DNA from: Stichopus chloronotus
Taxonomy: Eukaryota; Echinodermata; Holothuroidea; Aspidochirotida; Stichopodidae
Direction of reading: 5' to 3'
NCBI GenBank assembly: GCA_021234535.1
Contig: CM037843.1
Location: 5,908,820 to 5,972,819, forward strand
Length of the DNA stretch: 64,000 bases
Both the position numbers and the translations under genes were made by a program. Positions 28,501 through 41,352 of this stretch are shown in pieces. The notes under the pieces are model-generated. The model was not told the DNA's origin. It did not search any database and saw only the letters and a list, made by a program, of their open reading frames with translations. Every line of letters begins with the position of its first letter. The first letter of the stretch is position 1.

Positions 28501-29407
28501 TTGTTTACACTTCTCATCGTGATCTCCCAATCGAAAGGCTCATGGACTGTATTGGCTGATCTTCATAAGGTATTCTGGACTTACGAAGACCTGAAAAATT
28601 CCATAAAAATCATCCTTTTTGACTGCATGTATGATGTGTCCAACCTAATATACAATAGTGTTTTACTTTTTCACTTGAGCTGTAGATGTCTCTCTGACTC
28701 CGAAAAACAGTTGTAAATACTTTGATCAAAATAACAAAACGTCAGTTGTTCACCATTTTAATCGGTAAAATCGTAGGAGTGTACCACAGGTGAGCTCTAG
28801 GCTAGTAGGTAAAACATAGATTGAATGAATGGTAAGTGGCTCACTGCATATGCAGATATATTCAGGTTGTTCGTTTACCACACGGCAGAAACACATAAGG
28901 ACATATGACTAACCTTCCGTTCGTATACGTAGTTGACTCTTATAGCAATTCGTTGACTTGACTGAGAGTACCTCGCGTACTATAAGGCCTGTACGTGGCA
29001 GAACCCTTGTCATCAGTTACAAGGAACTCTGTAAACGACAAATGTCAAAGGAAAACGTATGATATGGTCACCGCGTGGCTACAACCCTGAATTACATATA
29101 ACACAGTAAAATTGACGATGTGGACGTTTGAAGTCGAGAGGTGTACTCAATATTCTATATTTTAACAATTCACCGCAGTTCCAGGTTTCATCATTTGTGG
29201 AGAGGACATTTTGGAGATGTCCCCCTCTTGCAAAAAGTGAGGGGTCACAGGTCTCCCCGTGCCCCCACGATCCGCGCCCACGATCTAAACATCGGTGCAT
29301 ATGTCTCAGCAAAGATCATAAAATATTAAAGATCAACTTTCAAACTTGGAAGGAGACCACCTACAGAGCATAGGAGAACATAGGAGATCGTCTCCAACTG
29401 GTTCACG
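22538..29407. other. Long gene-free stretch
   Basis: I find no gene here. It contains poly(C)/poly(G) tracts (near 22778, 23010, 26985, 28338), a dispersed repeat at 26270-26615 and otherwise AT-rich sequence. Open frames up to about 85 codons show no family resemblance. Confidence 0.4.
26270..26615. repeat. Dispersed repeat, copy 1 (also at 31180-31470)
   Basis: Shared words in order: TCAATTGTCCTT.AAATAAA, GGATAACGTA, TTTGGCTTAT, TTCATGATGCAA, GTTTTTAAT, ACTCCAAA and GTACGTGCTTTTAA-like. No coding frame was found. Confidence 0.6.
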
Positions 29408-29411
29408 TTAA

Positions 29412-29774
29412 AGGGGCTCATTGGGTTTGTCTTCCCAAAATTCATGATATTTTGTCACATGAATGTTCATTTGTTGGTGGTAAATTGTCAAACTAAGAAA
29501 TGCTGAAGATCCAACACAACGCTGAAGCAACGATGATTGGTTAGTGAACTATCAAAATCACTTATTGAAAATCTGTGACCAGACACTTTTTACCATGAGG
29601 CACAAAGCATATAGACAACCCTGTTCATAAAAGCTGTACAATTTCTCACGTTTTCAAAAACGTTAGGAATTGATACTGTACGCATGTCTAATGAGGCTAA
29701 TCAGAAGTATTGGCCGAGCAAAGATTTTCTTCAATCTTGTCACAAAATAAACAATATCGACCCAATGAGCTTCT
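29412..29774. mobile_element. piggyBac-type MITE, copy 1 (363 bp, TTAA target site)
   Basis: It is flanked on both sides by TTAA (29408-29411 and 29775-29778). The ends are inverted repeats: AGGGGCTCATTGGG at the left and CCCAATGAGCTTCT at the right. It is the same length as, and clearly homologous to, the element at 57984-58346. It has no transposase frame, so it is non-autonomous. TTAA targets and short TIRs are the mark of the piggyBac superfamily. Confidence 0.85.
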
Positions 29775-30407
29775 TTAATGAGCTTAACGACAGTTGCACG
29801 GTCACAGAGAATCTTAAAGGTACACTTTGTCTTGTTTTGTGAAATTCGGTTTTCCCAAACCAGTCAAGTTTTCCATACTTAGTACAGTCATACGCTGTTA
29901 AGTAACTGACCTCGCGACCCTCAGATACACATCTAAAGCTTTCCGGTGTTATTGTGTTAGAGACATCCGGCCGGAAATGTATATGCATAAATAATGACAA
30001 TTAGGCAAACACATCACCTTTTCCAAAGAATCCAAAACCAAAGTCTGAGAAGTGAAACTTATCGTCAGAGGATCTCTGGTACATAACATTGGCATAAGGG
30101 CATCAAACTGTGGGACGGGGAGGATCTATATTGTAATGGGTGTTGCACTAGTACATACATGCAAAGCCAAAGGGAAACCATTCTTCAGAAGTGCCAGAGA
30201 GACTGTCGATCATACAACCACAAGGTTAATGCAACGGAAACAATTTGCTATGCATGAAAATATGTTACTGTATTCATGCAATTACGGCATAGTAGTGAAT
30301 GTTAGGTGGCACAGAGCTCTGTTTTGTTGTCTTTTATGAACAGTACATGAAGCAAGAAATTCGTCATTTTGTCATTTGATTTTATGTTTTTTATGACTGT
30401 ATTCCAG

Positions 30408-30439
30408 GAAGTTTTTATCTTACTCATTTCGCTGATGAT
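30408..30439 (+). other. Possible 5' UTR part of the first known transaminase exon
   Basis: A plausible acceptor (TGTATTCCAG) precedes this stretch, so the exon may begin at 30408 and an earlier non-coding exon may exist. The frame is open but has no Met before 30440. Confidence 0.35.
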
Positions 30440-33400
30440 ATGAATGATCCGTTGCAGAACGTTCATGGACACCAAGACAAACGTAAGTATACATGGCCTA
30501 ACTCCAACAAACATTTGTGACAAATTTTGTTCCCTGATTTATCCAGATGTTCATTACTGGATCGAATCACTGGGGCTCTTCTCCATTTGGACTTATATTT
30601 TCTGTTCCTATAGAGCCCACTTCCTACTTATAACGAAAATGTTGTTTCCAGTTAATTACTCCATTGTCATATTTCACTCGCTGTCTGAAGTATCTCAAAT
30701 TCTAGAGTCCCTTTTAACCCAGGTTAAAAAAAAACGTTCTAACTAAGTTTTTAAAACGTAACAAACGTTTTATGACGTTCTAAAAACGTTTTAAAAAGGT
30801 TTTGTATTACCGGGGAAACGCCTTTTTATCACACCACCACAGATAACGACCCTGGATGTTCTCCCTTCGAGGGAAAGAAGCTATTCACTCCAGGACCGTT
30901 GAACACCAGTGCCACCGTTAAACGTGCGATGCTCCGAGATGTAGGGTCCAGAACAGAAGAGATGAAGTCCAACATAGCTTGGATCAGACAGAAATTGGTA
31001 GAAATTGCAGGTCCGTTGACAAAAAAAAAAAAAAGTGCTGTATTAAGATATTTTTTTCTCCCATCAGCAATTTGCCTATGCTTTTAGCCTCACAGAAGAT
31101 GGATATTAAACGGGATGTGCCATGGCCAACCAATTACAATACTCATGTATTATTCAATTACTTAATCATGCCTGGATGCTTCCGAAATAAAACTCTCGGC
31201 GTATAGAAAATTCTCAATTGTCCTTGAAATAAAGGATTAGTACAAAAAACAAAGGATAACGTAAGTCACATCTTTGACGTTACAAATTTGCATATTTGGC
31301 TTATGTTTGTTCATGATGCAATCGTAAAACAAACTTGCTTGTGAAATGGTCAATGTTTTGATGGACTTATTTTTATGTAAATTGTAACTATTTTCAAAGT
31401 TTTTAATAATTAATTTGATCAATACTCCAAATGTATTATTCTTGTCACACGTACTTTAATGTTTGCCGAAACATTGAGTACCACCAATAATTAACATCCA
31501 CGATATCCCCATGCATCGCCACAAAAATGATGAGTTATAACGGAAGCTGCATCATTTGAACTTTTGAAAGTCTGGGAAAACAAACTATTCTTGAGCAACA
31601 AATGACTGAATTTCTATGTCGGAAAACTTATTTCTTGAAAAGAAGACTACGATACTGACTTATTATGAATGATCTATGATTCCATGTCTATATATATTGG
31701 TTATTGAAATACAATTTATTTTTTGGTAAAACAAACAACAATATTTCCCTTAAACAATTAGTTTTAGTGCGATGAATGGGCTTTATGAGTACGTAATTCG
31801 TGGTTTAAAACTGTCATCTTTTTACGTTGCTTTCGATACTTACGGTCAGAAGTTCTGCTCTGGTAAACGATACTGCAAATGTTAGAGTCACAAGATTGAG
31901 TTACTTTTTTTTGCTTATGTACAGAAGAAAAGTCAAGTGACATAATGAGGGATAGATTGGTGGGGGGGGGGGGGGTGGAAAGAGACTTGGAATCCTAGAA
32001 AGATGGCTGCCTGCATGTTGTTAGAAGGAGATATAAGGTATGATAACGACAAATCTTTTTGTTTAACAATGTGTCAGTCTGTCAGCAAACCCGTTGATCT
32101 TGTCTAATGTTCACTTTTTTTTTAAGTAAACACGCTTCCGACAATACTTTTGTATACATCTACAATAGATTTACCCAATGACAAATTTACCTGCGTCCCG
32201 ATGCAAGGGAGTGGGTCGTTCACCGTAGAAGCTGTCCTCAACACCACTTCAAAGAAGGATGGAAGTGCAAGGGTGAGTGATACAAAGGTACCAATGACTA
32301 TTTTGTTCTGTGAGACACATCTTCACTCACTTGAAAAAAAAAATGTCAAGTAATTTTTTTTTACCAAAACTAAAATAATGAACTGTAAGTATATCCTCTT
32401 TGGGTTAGGACTGTACCAAAATTTGGAAAATAATCCATGCCCTTTTGTAAAACGCACTGTATGAGTTTTTTTGTTGTTGTTGTTGTTGTAGAAGTTCGTG
32501 TAATTTTACCCTTTAATGGATATATACGTGAAACACTTGTGTAAAGTGTCAGAGGAATTTAAGTCCCTTTCGGCAATAATTGGGACATTAACGTACTTTA
32601 CAAAAAGGTCATTGTTACAATGCACTCTTCATAATGAATCACATGCGTAAGTCCATTTGCTCTTATGAAGAGGAAGAAAATAATGCAACCCAGTCATATA
32701 TTTAGAACAAGGAAAAGAAAGTTCTGGAAATGTAAGCAGATATGAACCGAAATTCTGGACGCAACATCGCATTTACGTCATCGTCTCAAAGGTACATGTT
32801 ATGACGTCACTGAACCACGTTTACACGTGGTGGTACGTGGCTAAAATACTCTGGCAGCCTGCTTCGAGATGTTTTTTTTTTTTCTTTTTTTAATTATAGA
32901 TATTGATTATAGTAAATGGCCGCTACGGTAAAAGAATGGTGAGGATGTGTGAATACATGGGCCTAACAGTACATGCTCTAGAACTACACGAGTCGAAAGC
33001 AGTGAACGCCGAGATTGTCCAGGAGTTCTTGGAGAGGGACAGCGATTGGACCAGCGTAGGAATAGTTCACTCTGAGACCTCTACCGGTCTGTTCAATGAC
33101 GTCGAAGAGGTCGGAAGAATAATCAAAGAAAAATGCCGAGGTAGGTCCACAATCGGACAGGAATTACGTCAGGGGATTCCAAACTGTTTGGACCCTTTCA
33201 GGCATTGTGAAAAAAATAGTCCAGTGACTTCAACATACTCCATATTCGTCCACATTTTACGAGTGTGGCCCATATACAGATTATCCTGCAGTATATGCAC
33301 TCTTCGAAGATATGAAGTTTTTAATTCTTCATCCAAGTTTGAAGACGCCTTATTGCGCTCTCTTTGCATTATCACTCTCAATGGCATTTGTCGTTGATAT

Positions 33401-36400
33401 GCATGAAAGTTTGAAGGACCCTGCAGGGTGAGATAAATCATTTTATCTGGGAGCCAGTGACAACTATCTTTGGTACATCGCCCCTCCATACCGCCCTCTT
33501 TGCATCTGATGCGTAATTTTCGAATGATTCTTGTCTAGTGCCCTCTTTTCTCCCCACCCAGCGTGAACTGTGCTCATGATAGTTTTAGTCGTCATTACTT
33601 TTGAATAATTATTGTTTTTTTTTCTTACTTAGGTTCTTTGTACATAGTGGATGCTATGAGCAGCTTCGGGGCTGTCCCTCTCGATATGGAGTCTGGTAAT
33701 GTCGACTTTCTCGTCAGTTCCGCGAATAAATGCATAGAAGGCATTCCAGGATTTGGTTACACTATCTGTCGAAAAGATGCTCTACTGCAATGTGAAGGTG
33801 ACTGTTACTACCATAGCCTATATCCGTTCGTCAACACCAACCCCCCCCCCCCCACCGTCCGTCTTTTTTTATAATATATATGTTCGATCGAAAAAAAAAA
33901 CTTAACGTCTGTATTTCACGACCGAATAAGTACTATCCTAACACTGTTTCTGTCATCTTTATGAACAGGCTTAGACCAGACCATTCCAACCCCAAAATAG
34001 TTTGCAAGAAAAGACAAGTCAAAATCCTACGTTCGTCCAGTGATTATTATGTTCCCAACGAGCACTTCACATAATGACGTCAGAGAATTTGACGAAATAG
34101 CTGCGAAATGGAATATGAATTAAAATGTTCCATTTCAGCGTGAACGGACCTCTCGGTAACCAATTTGTCTAGCATTTTTTTTCTTGTTGTTTTCTTTGCA
34201 GTGTAAATGATTCATATGCAAAGCAATTGCACACTGTGATATCCCCCCCCCCCCCCCAAAAAAAAAAAAACAATTTTCGTTCGTAATTTAAAAGTAATGT
34301 CAGGCCTACTTGTTCGCACGCCTTATGGAAAGTATTGGGAAAAGGCCTGGTGAAACCTCGTAGCAGAACTTGGCAAGACGCCGTACCATGAGTTTAGCAG
34401 TGCTATTGGTTTATTCAACTAGACAAGAATCAAGTCCTTGAGGGTGTTTTAATACCGTATTGACAGTATCAAAATCACAATGGAAGCGAACATCTATGTG
34501 AGGAAAAGTTTCTGTTGTATTCGGTAGGTCAGTGGGTTTTTACAAGCTGCCAATGGCACGAGAATGATAACCGCTGTGACAGCTTTCCCAAGTTAACAAG
34601 TAAAAGGAAAGGGCGACCTCTAAAATTGCATCACTTTTTAATTTGCCATCATTCTATTTTTCTAGTAACGAAATGACCGTTCTTACTTCCAGATTCGTGA
34701 TCACCCCACATCTTGACAAGGGGGCATGAGTTGGAGTGAAACATACGGAATAATAAAGTTGAAAGTTCCACAATGCACAGTAAATTATTCAAAATAATGT
34801 AAAATGCATCGTCTGGAAATATTCAAGTAGTGGAAATGTGACAAGGTAAAAACTGGTTTCGTTTTGTGCACGGGAATACTTCAGTCCTGGAGATTTGCAT
34901 TTAACTATTAGCCTCATCGGTTTCAGTTCTCAGGGTGTCTTTCTCCGTCATCTTTGTTGCTCGGGTTTCCTAACCCCACCATACCCCATTCCCACCTCTA
35001 TCTAACCCTATTCCCATTCTGACACGTATAGGACTGAGTGAAGTTCATTTTGATTATTTCTTTTTATTGTTTATCAAGGCAGATCATCAAGCGTCTGTTT
35101 AGATATTGTGGACCAGTATCTAATACTCGAAAAGACTGGTTGCTTCCGGTTTACCCCACCCACCCACTCTCTATTGGCATTCAGACAAGCGATCGAAGAA
35201 TTTTTGGAAGAAGGGGGTGTCAGTGAAAGGGCAAAAAGGTAAAGCCAATCACCACGTGACACACACCGTTAAAAATATTCGTTTATGCTAATCAGAGCAC
35301 CGAGTTGTTACCTGATCGGATCGAGCGTCATCAGTGGATTTGCTGCAGAATGTATGCAACTGTCAATTGTCAAGCCTCTAGTGCTCGCAATGTTCAACCA
35401 TATATGCATTACCACCTCTCTTACCCCCCCCCCCCACTTATAGAATATCCACCTTACGCATGATATACAGGTGTAAATTTATGATCGTTTTTATGAAATG
35501 CGTTAATTTCAAGCCTACAAACCCGTTGTTTACCAGTGACATTTTTTTTTAAAATTCGAGGACAACTTGCCACTTTTTGACTTTTTATGTTTTGACTTGC
35601 CCGACGACTGAAAAATCACGTGACCAGATCCCCGTGTAATGGGTTATGGAAGTATATTTTTATTTGTGTGAGTACTTCTTGATATTCAGTAATTATAATC
35701 AGTGATGCCAATTAGAACACACTCCAAGAAACATAACTGGAGATCCATTGTAAGAGAAATTAGACTATACAAGTTGGAACGAGTCAAAATCCACTTTGGA
35801 TCAGTGACGGGGTTGTTGGAGGGGGTGGGGGAGTGGATATCGAGGGAAGGATTGGTTAGGTAGGCCCCGCAAGAACGAATATACGAAAGGGCCAACGAGC
35901 AATATCGTCCTTAAAATTGACTTTTCTATTCATGAAACCATCATAACGAACCTGTAACATAGCCCATAATTTATGATATACGTCATTTGATCCCTCTCCC
36001 CTCCCAGAAAAGATCCCCCACCCCGTCGCAACTGCTGTCGGTTGCATTACACGGATTAGATCTGTGTAACTTTCTTGCTTTATTGAAAAGTTTGATTTTA
36101 CGTCGATTGTCTTGTTCATTTATTTATCACTTGTTTCTAGCTTGCTCAATGAATTTATTCTTTATACGGTGGGCATAGAGTGACATGCGAGATGTGAAGT
36201 CATGTTACGTCCGTAACTCTACAATTTGTCAAGATTTTTTGTTTTTTATTGTCGATATAACAAGTTATTTGTAATTCGGTATCGTGACAAGTTAACTATT
36301 TTTTCTGAGATGTCGAGTTACTGGCGTAAGTCGGTAACTCTAATGTCCCTTATGTCCCCCTTACTTCGGAGATGAGTCACATTGCTTTTGTGACATTTTC

Positions 36401-37762
36401 AACTGTGTTCCCAAAGCCCGGGACCGGTGGGGGGGGGGGACTGGGGGAAGCATTTTTTCTTGAGCCCCCTGAAATTTGACAGGGCTCCCCGCGGATCCAG
36501 GGAAGGCGATTTCCTGCAGTCTCGAGGGGTCATTTTTGTCAAAAATTTTCTGATATTCTCTCATCGATTTGATGTTTTAATGCTTGCAGATACAAGGAGC
36601 TTCATCGTGTTCTTTGCGAAGGAATGAAACAACTTGGCTTTGAGCGATACATCCCGTCGGAAAGTCATGGTTACATAATAACTTCATTCATTTACCCGCG
36701 ACACTCCAACTGGAGCTTTGAAAAGTTTAATGATGGACTGTTAAGGTTAGGTGAGCAACACCAACTACTAACCATATTAACAAAGATTTCTGGAGATTAA
36801 AAAAATTAAAAGCTTGTTTTGTTATTGCAAAAATAAGTGATTGTTTCTAATGTTTATTCAAAGTTATTTTTTCCAGAATGTATCACAATGTTATATTTAA
36901 ATGAGTGGTAAATGCGTGAGAGATTTGTAACAAAAGATACTGATAATGTTCTAATAGAGAGAAAAAAGACAAACTGGACTTTTTCTTCTAAGTCATGTAC
37001 GATTACCAATAACTAGTTGTGTGCTATGCCGTGTGACTCCCTGCCTCCTTTCATGCCTATACCTGCATGTACTCACGTGCGTATACGTCAGACCGTATAA
37101 AATTGTTGAAACAAGTTTTTACATTATCGGTAAAATGATTCCTCAGTATATACCGGTAAACATACCTGCCTACGCACCGACATACACACATGCAGTCACC
37201 TACATGTAGGTATACCATACCAAGTTGTTAAAAACATTTTCACGTTATCTGTGAACGGTTTCTAACTATCAGTTCGAAAAAGTTTTTACACTATTGATAT
37301 TGAAGTTAAATTACTAGTTCAAAGAATGTGTACATTGTAGGTATTTTTTTTACATTTTCGGTACCGTTGTTTTTACATTTTCGGTAATTCTTTTTTTCTT
37401 TTTTGCAATATCAATTGGTCTTACTTTATCAGTTGTTTTAACATTATTCATATTTACGTTACTTTTTATTTTTATCACTGCATTTTTTACATTATCGTTT
37501 GTTTTTGTTTTATTGGTTGATTTTTTACACTGTCGGTTGCAACAAGACCTTTACTCGATAACGAACTTTTAAACGTGCAAATTTTTTTGCTGTCTAATTC
37601 AAATTTGCAGGACAGGTCATTTATCCAGGGAGTACCACCGAAGACGCGAGGACGTTTCGAGTTGGAAGTATTGGACAGCTCTGTCCAGGGGATATGTCTC
37701 ACCTTATTGAATGCATGAAAAAAGTGCTAAGTGATATGGACATACCGGTTCCTGTATACTGA
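30440..37762 (+). CDS. phnW: 2-aminoethylphosphonate--pyruvate transaminase, 397 aa, eight exons
   Basis: A PLP enzyme that moves the amino group of 2-aminoethylphosphonate to pyruvate, giving phosphonoacetaldehyde and alanine. Exons: 30440-30482, 30843-31010, 32169-32272, 32900-33140, 33633-33797, 35079-35238, 36590-36750, 37611-37762 (1194 nt, phases agree). Key stretches: LFTPGPLNTSATVKRAMLRD (residues 28-47), MQGSGSFTVEA (82-92, PLP phosphate loop), VNGRYGKRM (110-118), HSETSTG, IVDAMSSFGAVPLDM with Asp192, SANKCIEGIPGF with the PLP lysine Lys218, RFTPPTH, and FRVGSIG with Arg364. Asp192, Lys218 and Arg364 are each offset by 24 from the residues I recall in the Salmonella enzyme. The start is the first in-frame ATG of its exon; an in-frame TGA lies upstream. 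The many introns show it is a resident animal gene and not contamination. Neighbours are unrelated. The exon 2 to exon 3 junction (weak GTCCGT donor) is the least certain. Confidence 0.93.
31180..31770. repeat. Two dispersed repeats side by side (copies of 26270-26615 and 20400-20660)
   Basis: 31180-31470 matches 26270-26615, and 31540-31770 matches 20400-20660. Both lie in the intron between the second and third transaminase exons. Their adjacency suggests one composite element here and split pieces elsewhere. Confidence 0.55.
32468..32490 (+). repeat. (TTG)n microsatellite
   Basis: A short T-run followed by about six TTG units, inside a transaminase intron. Confidence 0.85.
34241..34270. 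repeat. Poly(C) then poly(A) tract
   Basis: About 14 C followed directly by about 13 A, in a transaminase intron. A similar C14 run lies at 33841-33854. Confidence 0.9.
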
Positions 37763-38089
37763 GTAAACAGCCGCGCCGGTCTTCACCGACAACGTTGCAA
37801 CATCGTGTCCATCGATTTCTTACCCAAATTTCTTTCAAGTGATGATCGGGATAAATTTTGTCTCATCGGGAAGAAGCGCGTCATTTGAGTGAGCTATATT
37901 GTAAGCAGGTGAAAATCTGATCGTTCGTTGCCAAAGATGTTCCGATCTCTTCTTGATGAATATATGTTTAGAACTCCCACGACCCGTCACCTGATTTCAC
38001 GACCTTTTTTCTACATTGGCTCAGGCATCAGAATCGGGTCCTACTCTGGTCATTGTTGGATCATTTAGTCTAATTATTGACTGACGGCT

Positions 38090-38330
38090 CACACTCAACG
38101 TCGACACGTCACATGCAACACAACGACAACACTTCCCTGCACCTCAACTTACAACACGTCAAATACAACTCAAGGACAACACGTCATTTCAACTCAACGA
38201 CGATACGTGCAACTGCAGCTCCACTACATCACATCAACTACAACTCAAGGACAAAATGTCAACTGCAGCTCAACTACACCATGTCAACTGCAACTCAAGG
38301 ACAACACGTTATCGCAACTCAACGACAATA
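38090..38330 (+). repeat. CAACTCAAGGACAACACGTC minisatellite in the transaminase 3' UTR
   Basis: Eight to ten irregular units built from CAACTCAA(G/C)GACAACACGTC occur between the stop codon and the polyadenylation signal. The transcribed strand is nearly free of T inside the units, giving a C/A-rich unstructured RNA. Confidence 0.85.
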
Positions 38331-38332
38331 AA
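38327..38332 (+). promoter_or_regulatory. Probable polyadenylation signal of the transaminase gene
   Basis: AATAAA, with AATAAA overlapping again six bases on (AATAAAAATAAAGG), 565 nt after the stop codon. Confidence 0.65.
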
Positions 38333-41300
38333 AATAAAGGTCATAGTATTTTGATTTGTGGCGGAAAGCAAGAGACGAATTAATGGGATAGGAACGTAGG
38401 GAGGGGGGGGGGGGGGATTTCCGCATTCCCTTGTGGGGGATTTTTCTTTCTTACCAGGTAACCTTAGATGCAATCTGGTGCAATATTTGCCGTGTTTTAA
38501 AGTCATAAAAGGTGCTAGATTGAAATACGAGAAATTCAAATTTTATTTCAAATGTTTTTGACGATTTTTTCAATTACCATGCAAGTGAACTAAGACACAA
38601 TCTGGTGCAATATTTGGCATCTTTTAATGTTATAAAATGTGCTAGACTGAAATATGAAAAATCCAAATGATATTTCATATTTTCACATTCACTTATGAAC
38701 CTAAAATAAAGGTAAACAAGTATATATTATCATGGTTGCCTCAGTTGCGTTGCAGATGTTCAGAATCTCGTAGTTTGGCTATTTACCATCTACATATGAG
38801 TAACACTCAACAGGTGTAACAAAATATCATGAAATTTGCGCTGTGGCAGAGTTATAGCTTTTTCAGTCAGACTGGGTGAAAATGGCTTTTAGGGCCGCTG
38901 TATAATAGAAAGCAGGATTATTCGAGTTCTTGTATAGAGAAGGTTGTGATTTTAGAAGCGATTTTGCCTCTAACTGTGCGAACATCGTACGTACATGCAT
39001 GTGGGTTAGTCAACGTCGACCCATGATCCGAACATATTTAATGAAAAACAAACATGTAAAAGGGCACTTTATTGCTCATCAGAGAGGATCAGTAAGGTTG
39101 AACAGTTTGGGGGCAAAATGGCGTCACATAACCAACCCTCTCTATACCGAAACCCAAAGGACTATCTTAGCGGAGAGCCACCATCGGTTGGCGCGGAATG
39201 CACAAGAAAACCTAGGTTTTTCAAACTCCCCAGATGGCCGAAAATAGCACTTTCTGGGTCTTATAAGCTACTTATGCACAGCCTTGAAACAATCATGTTT
39301 GAAAATTTCTCAAATTAATGAGAACAAAGGTAAATCTATGAAGATAATAATACGTATCAGATGGGTCGAGATTATGCATCCTTTTTAATGTATTCTCTGA
39401 GCATACTTGAAAAATATTTGATTGGAGATAAACACATCCTTAGACCCACACTTTTTTCATTGGGTAATGGAGTCACATTGATTGCAAGAAATGGTGGGTG
39501 GGGGGGGGGGGTGGTCAAGAGACTCGAATTGCGCCGACATGAGCGTAGTTAGATTTGTTTTCTTACAAAGGCTGGGCCGTGGATGAGGGGACATCAGCGA
39601 GTGTGATACGGAAATACAGTAGTCACCCTGTTGCATTGGCGCAGACAGAGTTTTGATTAAGGGTGAACTGAAAATAATTGTTTGAAGACTGTCTTAGAGG
39701 AACTCCAGCACTGTTTGGAGCGAAATGTACCCCCTCCCCCCCCCAAAAAAAATGCATAAAATATCCCCTAGATCAATGAAAATCGCCCTTACCAGGCTCA
39801 GCAAGTAATCTCCAGAAAATGATATCGTCAATATTTTCTTGGATGGAAAATTCATATCGTTTTACTGGAATTTCCCACTGAAAGAGTCTGATAAAATTTG
39901 CATAGTTCATGATTAATAATGTACTTGCTTGAATTTGAGGACAGAAAATTGGCAACACCATCACCATGTCCTGGATGCGAAGGGCATTGAAGTCACACTT
40001 GAATTTCTTTATCTTCTCTTTTAATTCTTTCTCATTCTTATCTTTTCCTATCTTTTTGATTATTTTTCCTTTTTTTTGTGGAAAGCTGAAAAGGCGTCGG
40101 TAATCCATTTGAGTCAGTCGGGAGGGGGGGGGGGGGGAGCAACCGTCCCTCTGACCATATGGTACCAGACTCCGTCACTGAATTCGTGAACCAACTCAAT
40201 GAGCCTCTTTTAAAAAAATGAAATGACATACTTTAAAGTATAGGAGAATTGACAGACCTCAGGTAGTAGAACTGACGTACTTTTAATAGTAATAGGCCAG
40301 AATATTGGTTGGTATTGGCAATAGCTTTAATTGGCTTTGACAACCAATTCCTTTATGGGATTTTTTTTTAATTCAGTTTTAGAGTTGGAAAAAAAGATGA
40401 ACATTGTCTCTCGACTCCATGACAACATTAATATCCAAGGTCTTGATTGACAGTTCGCGGAGGCATATTAAGTTGCCAAATTGATGTGTCGTGCGTGAAA
40501 TAAATGCGCGGATGGTTCCACCCCCTATAGCTGCATACTCGTATACCGCGCGTAAGCAACAGGCGGATGTATGGCGAATCGAAACCTCGAATCAACGATT
40601 TCACATCTTCATGAAGACCTTGTTTCAATTGTGTTAATCTGTTTCGTCTTAGTTTTCAATGTCGTAAAAAGATCACACTTGTGAAGCCCACTAATTTCCT
40701 AGTTCCTCTCTCCAACTCTGTAAACTTATCATTTATCCCACCTCTCTTCCTTTTTTTTTTTTTTTTTTGCTGTCCTTAATTTTTCAACATCTTCCATCGT
40801 GCTCCCTAAATTTATATGGGGGAGCAGCAGGTTGCCTGTCTACTAGTAACGTAATAGACACCGAGCACAGTGATTACTGTGCGACTGAGTCTCACCCATA
40901 CGTCTCCATAGATACAGCTCTATAGTGAAACTGCTTTTCAAACGTATTTCGTAGATATCGATATTTCGCTTTCACTGTTTTTGTCAACAATCGAGTGCAT
41001 TTTTTCTACACAAAGGTTTATTTTAATAACTCTCGAGAAAAAAAAAGACTTTTATATTTGGCACTTCGCTGACTAATTTTCAAGATCAATCTAAAACAAC
41101 TAGGTTATTGCTTTTGGGTGCAACACGAATTTCCATTCACTGCAAACGTAGTCTTGTGTTCAAGATGATGATAGTATTTTCTTCTTCCATTATACAGCCT
41201 GTGCAGTTCTACTAACTCTTTCATACAGCACGCCCCTACTACGCTATAAGAGTCGATCACTGTTCAATCAAGTGAACGAAAGCAACTCGAGGATATAACA

Positions 41301-41350
41301 GTTCAGAGCAGAGCAGTACGAAGAAAGGGGCCGTACAAATGAGTACTGTA
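38333..41350. other. Gene-free sequence between transaminase and sulfotransferase genes
   Basis: Contains a tandem duplication at 38465-38690, poly(G) tracts near 38402, 39503 and 40124, and a 66-codon frame at 39118-39318 (MASHNQPSLYRNPKDYL...) that looks protein-like but matches no family I know. No splice context was found for it. Confidence 0.4.
38465..38690 (+). repeat. Tandem duplication, two units of about 130 bp
   Basis: GCAATCTGGTGCAATATTTG and ACAATCTGGTGCAATATTTG begin the two units. Each continues with a TTTTAA.GT.ATAAAA.GTGCTAGA.TGAAATA pattern and ends in TATTTCA.AT. Confidence 0.85.
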
Positions 41351-41352
41351 TA

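Noticed and set aside
39118..39318. 66-codon frame MASHNQPSLYRNPKDYL...
   Set aside because: Composition looks protein-like, but no family, no splice partners and an overlapping second frame. Kept only as a note in the gene-free region.
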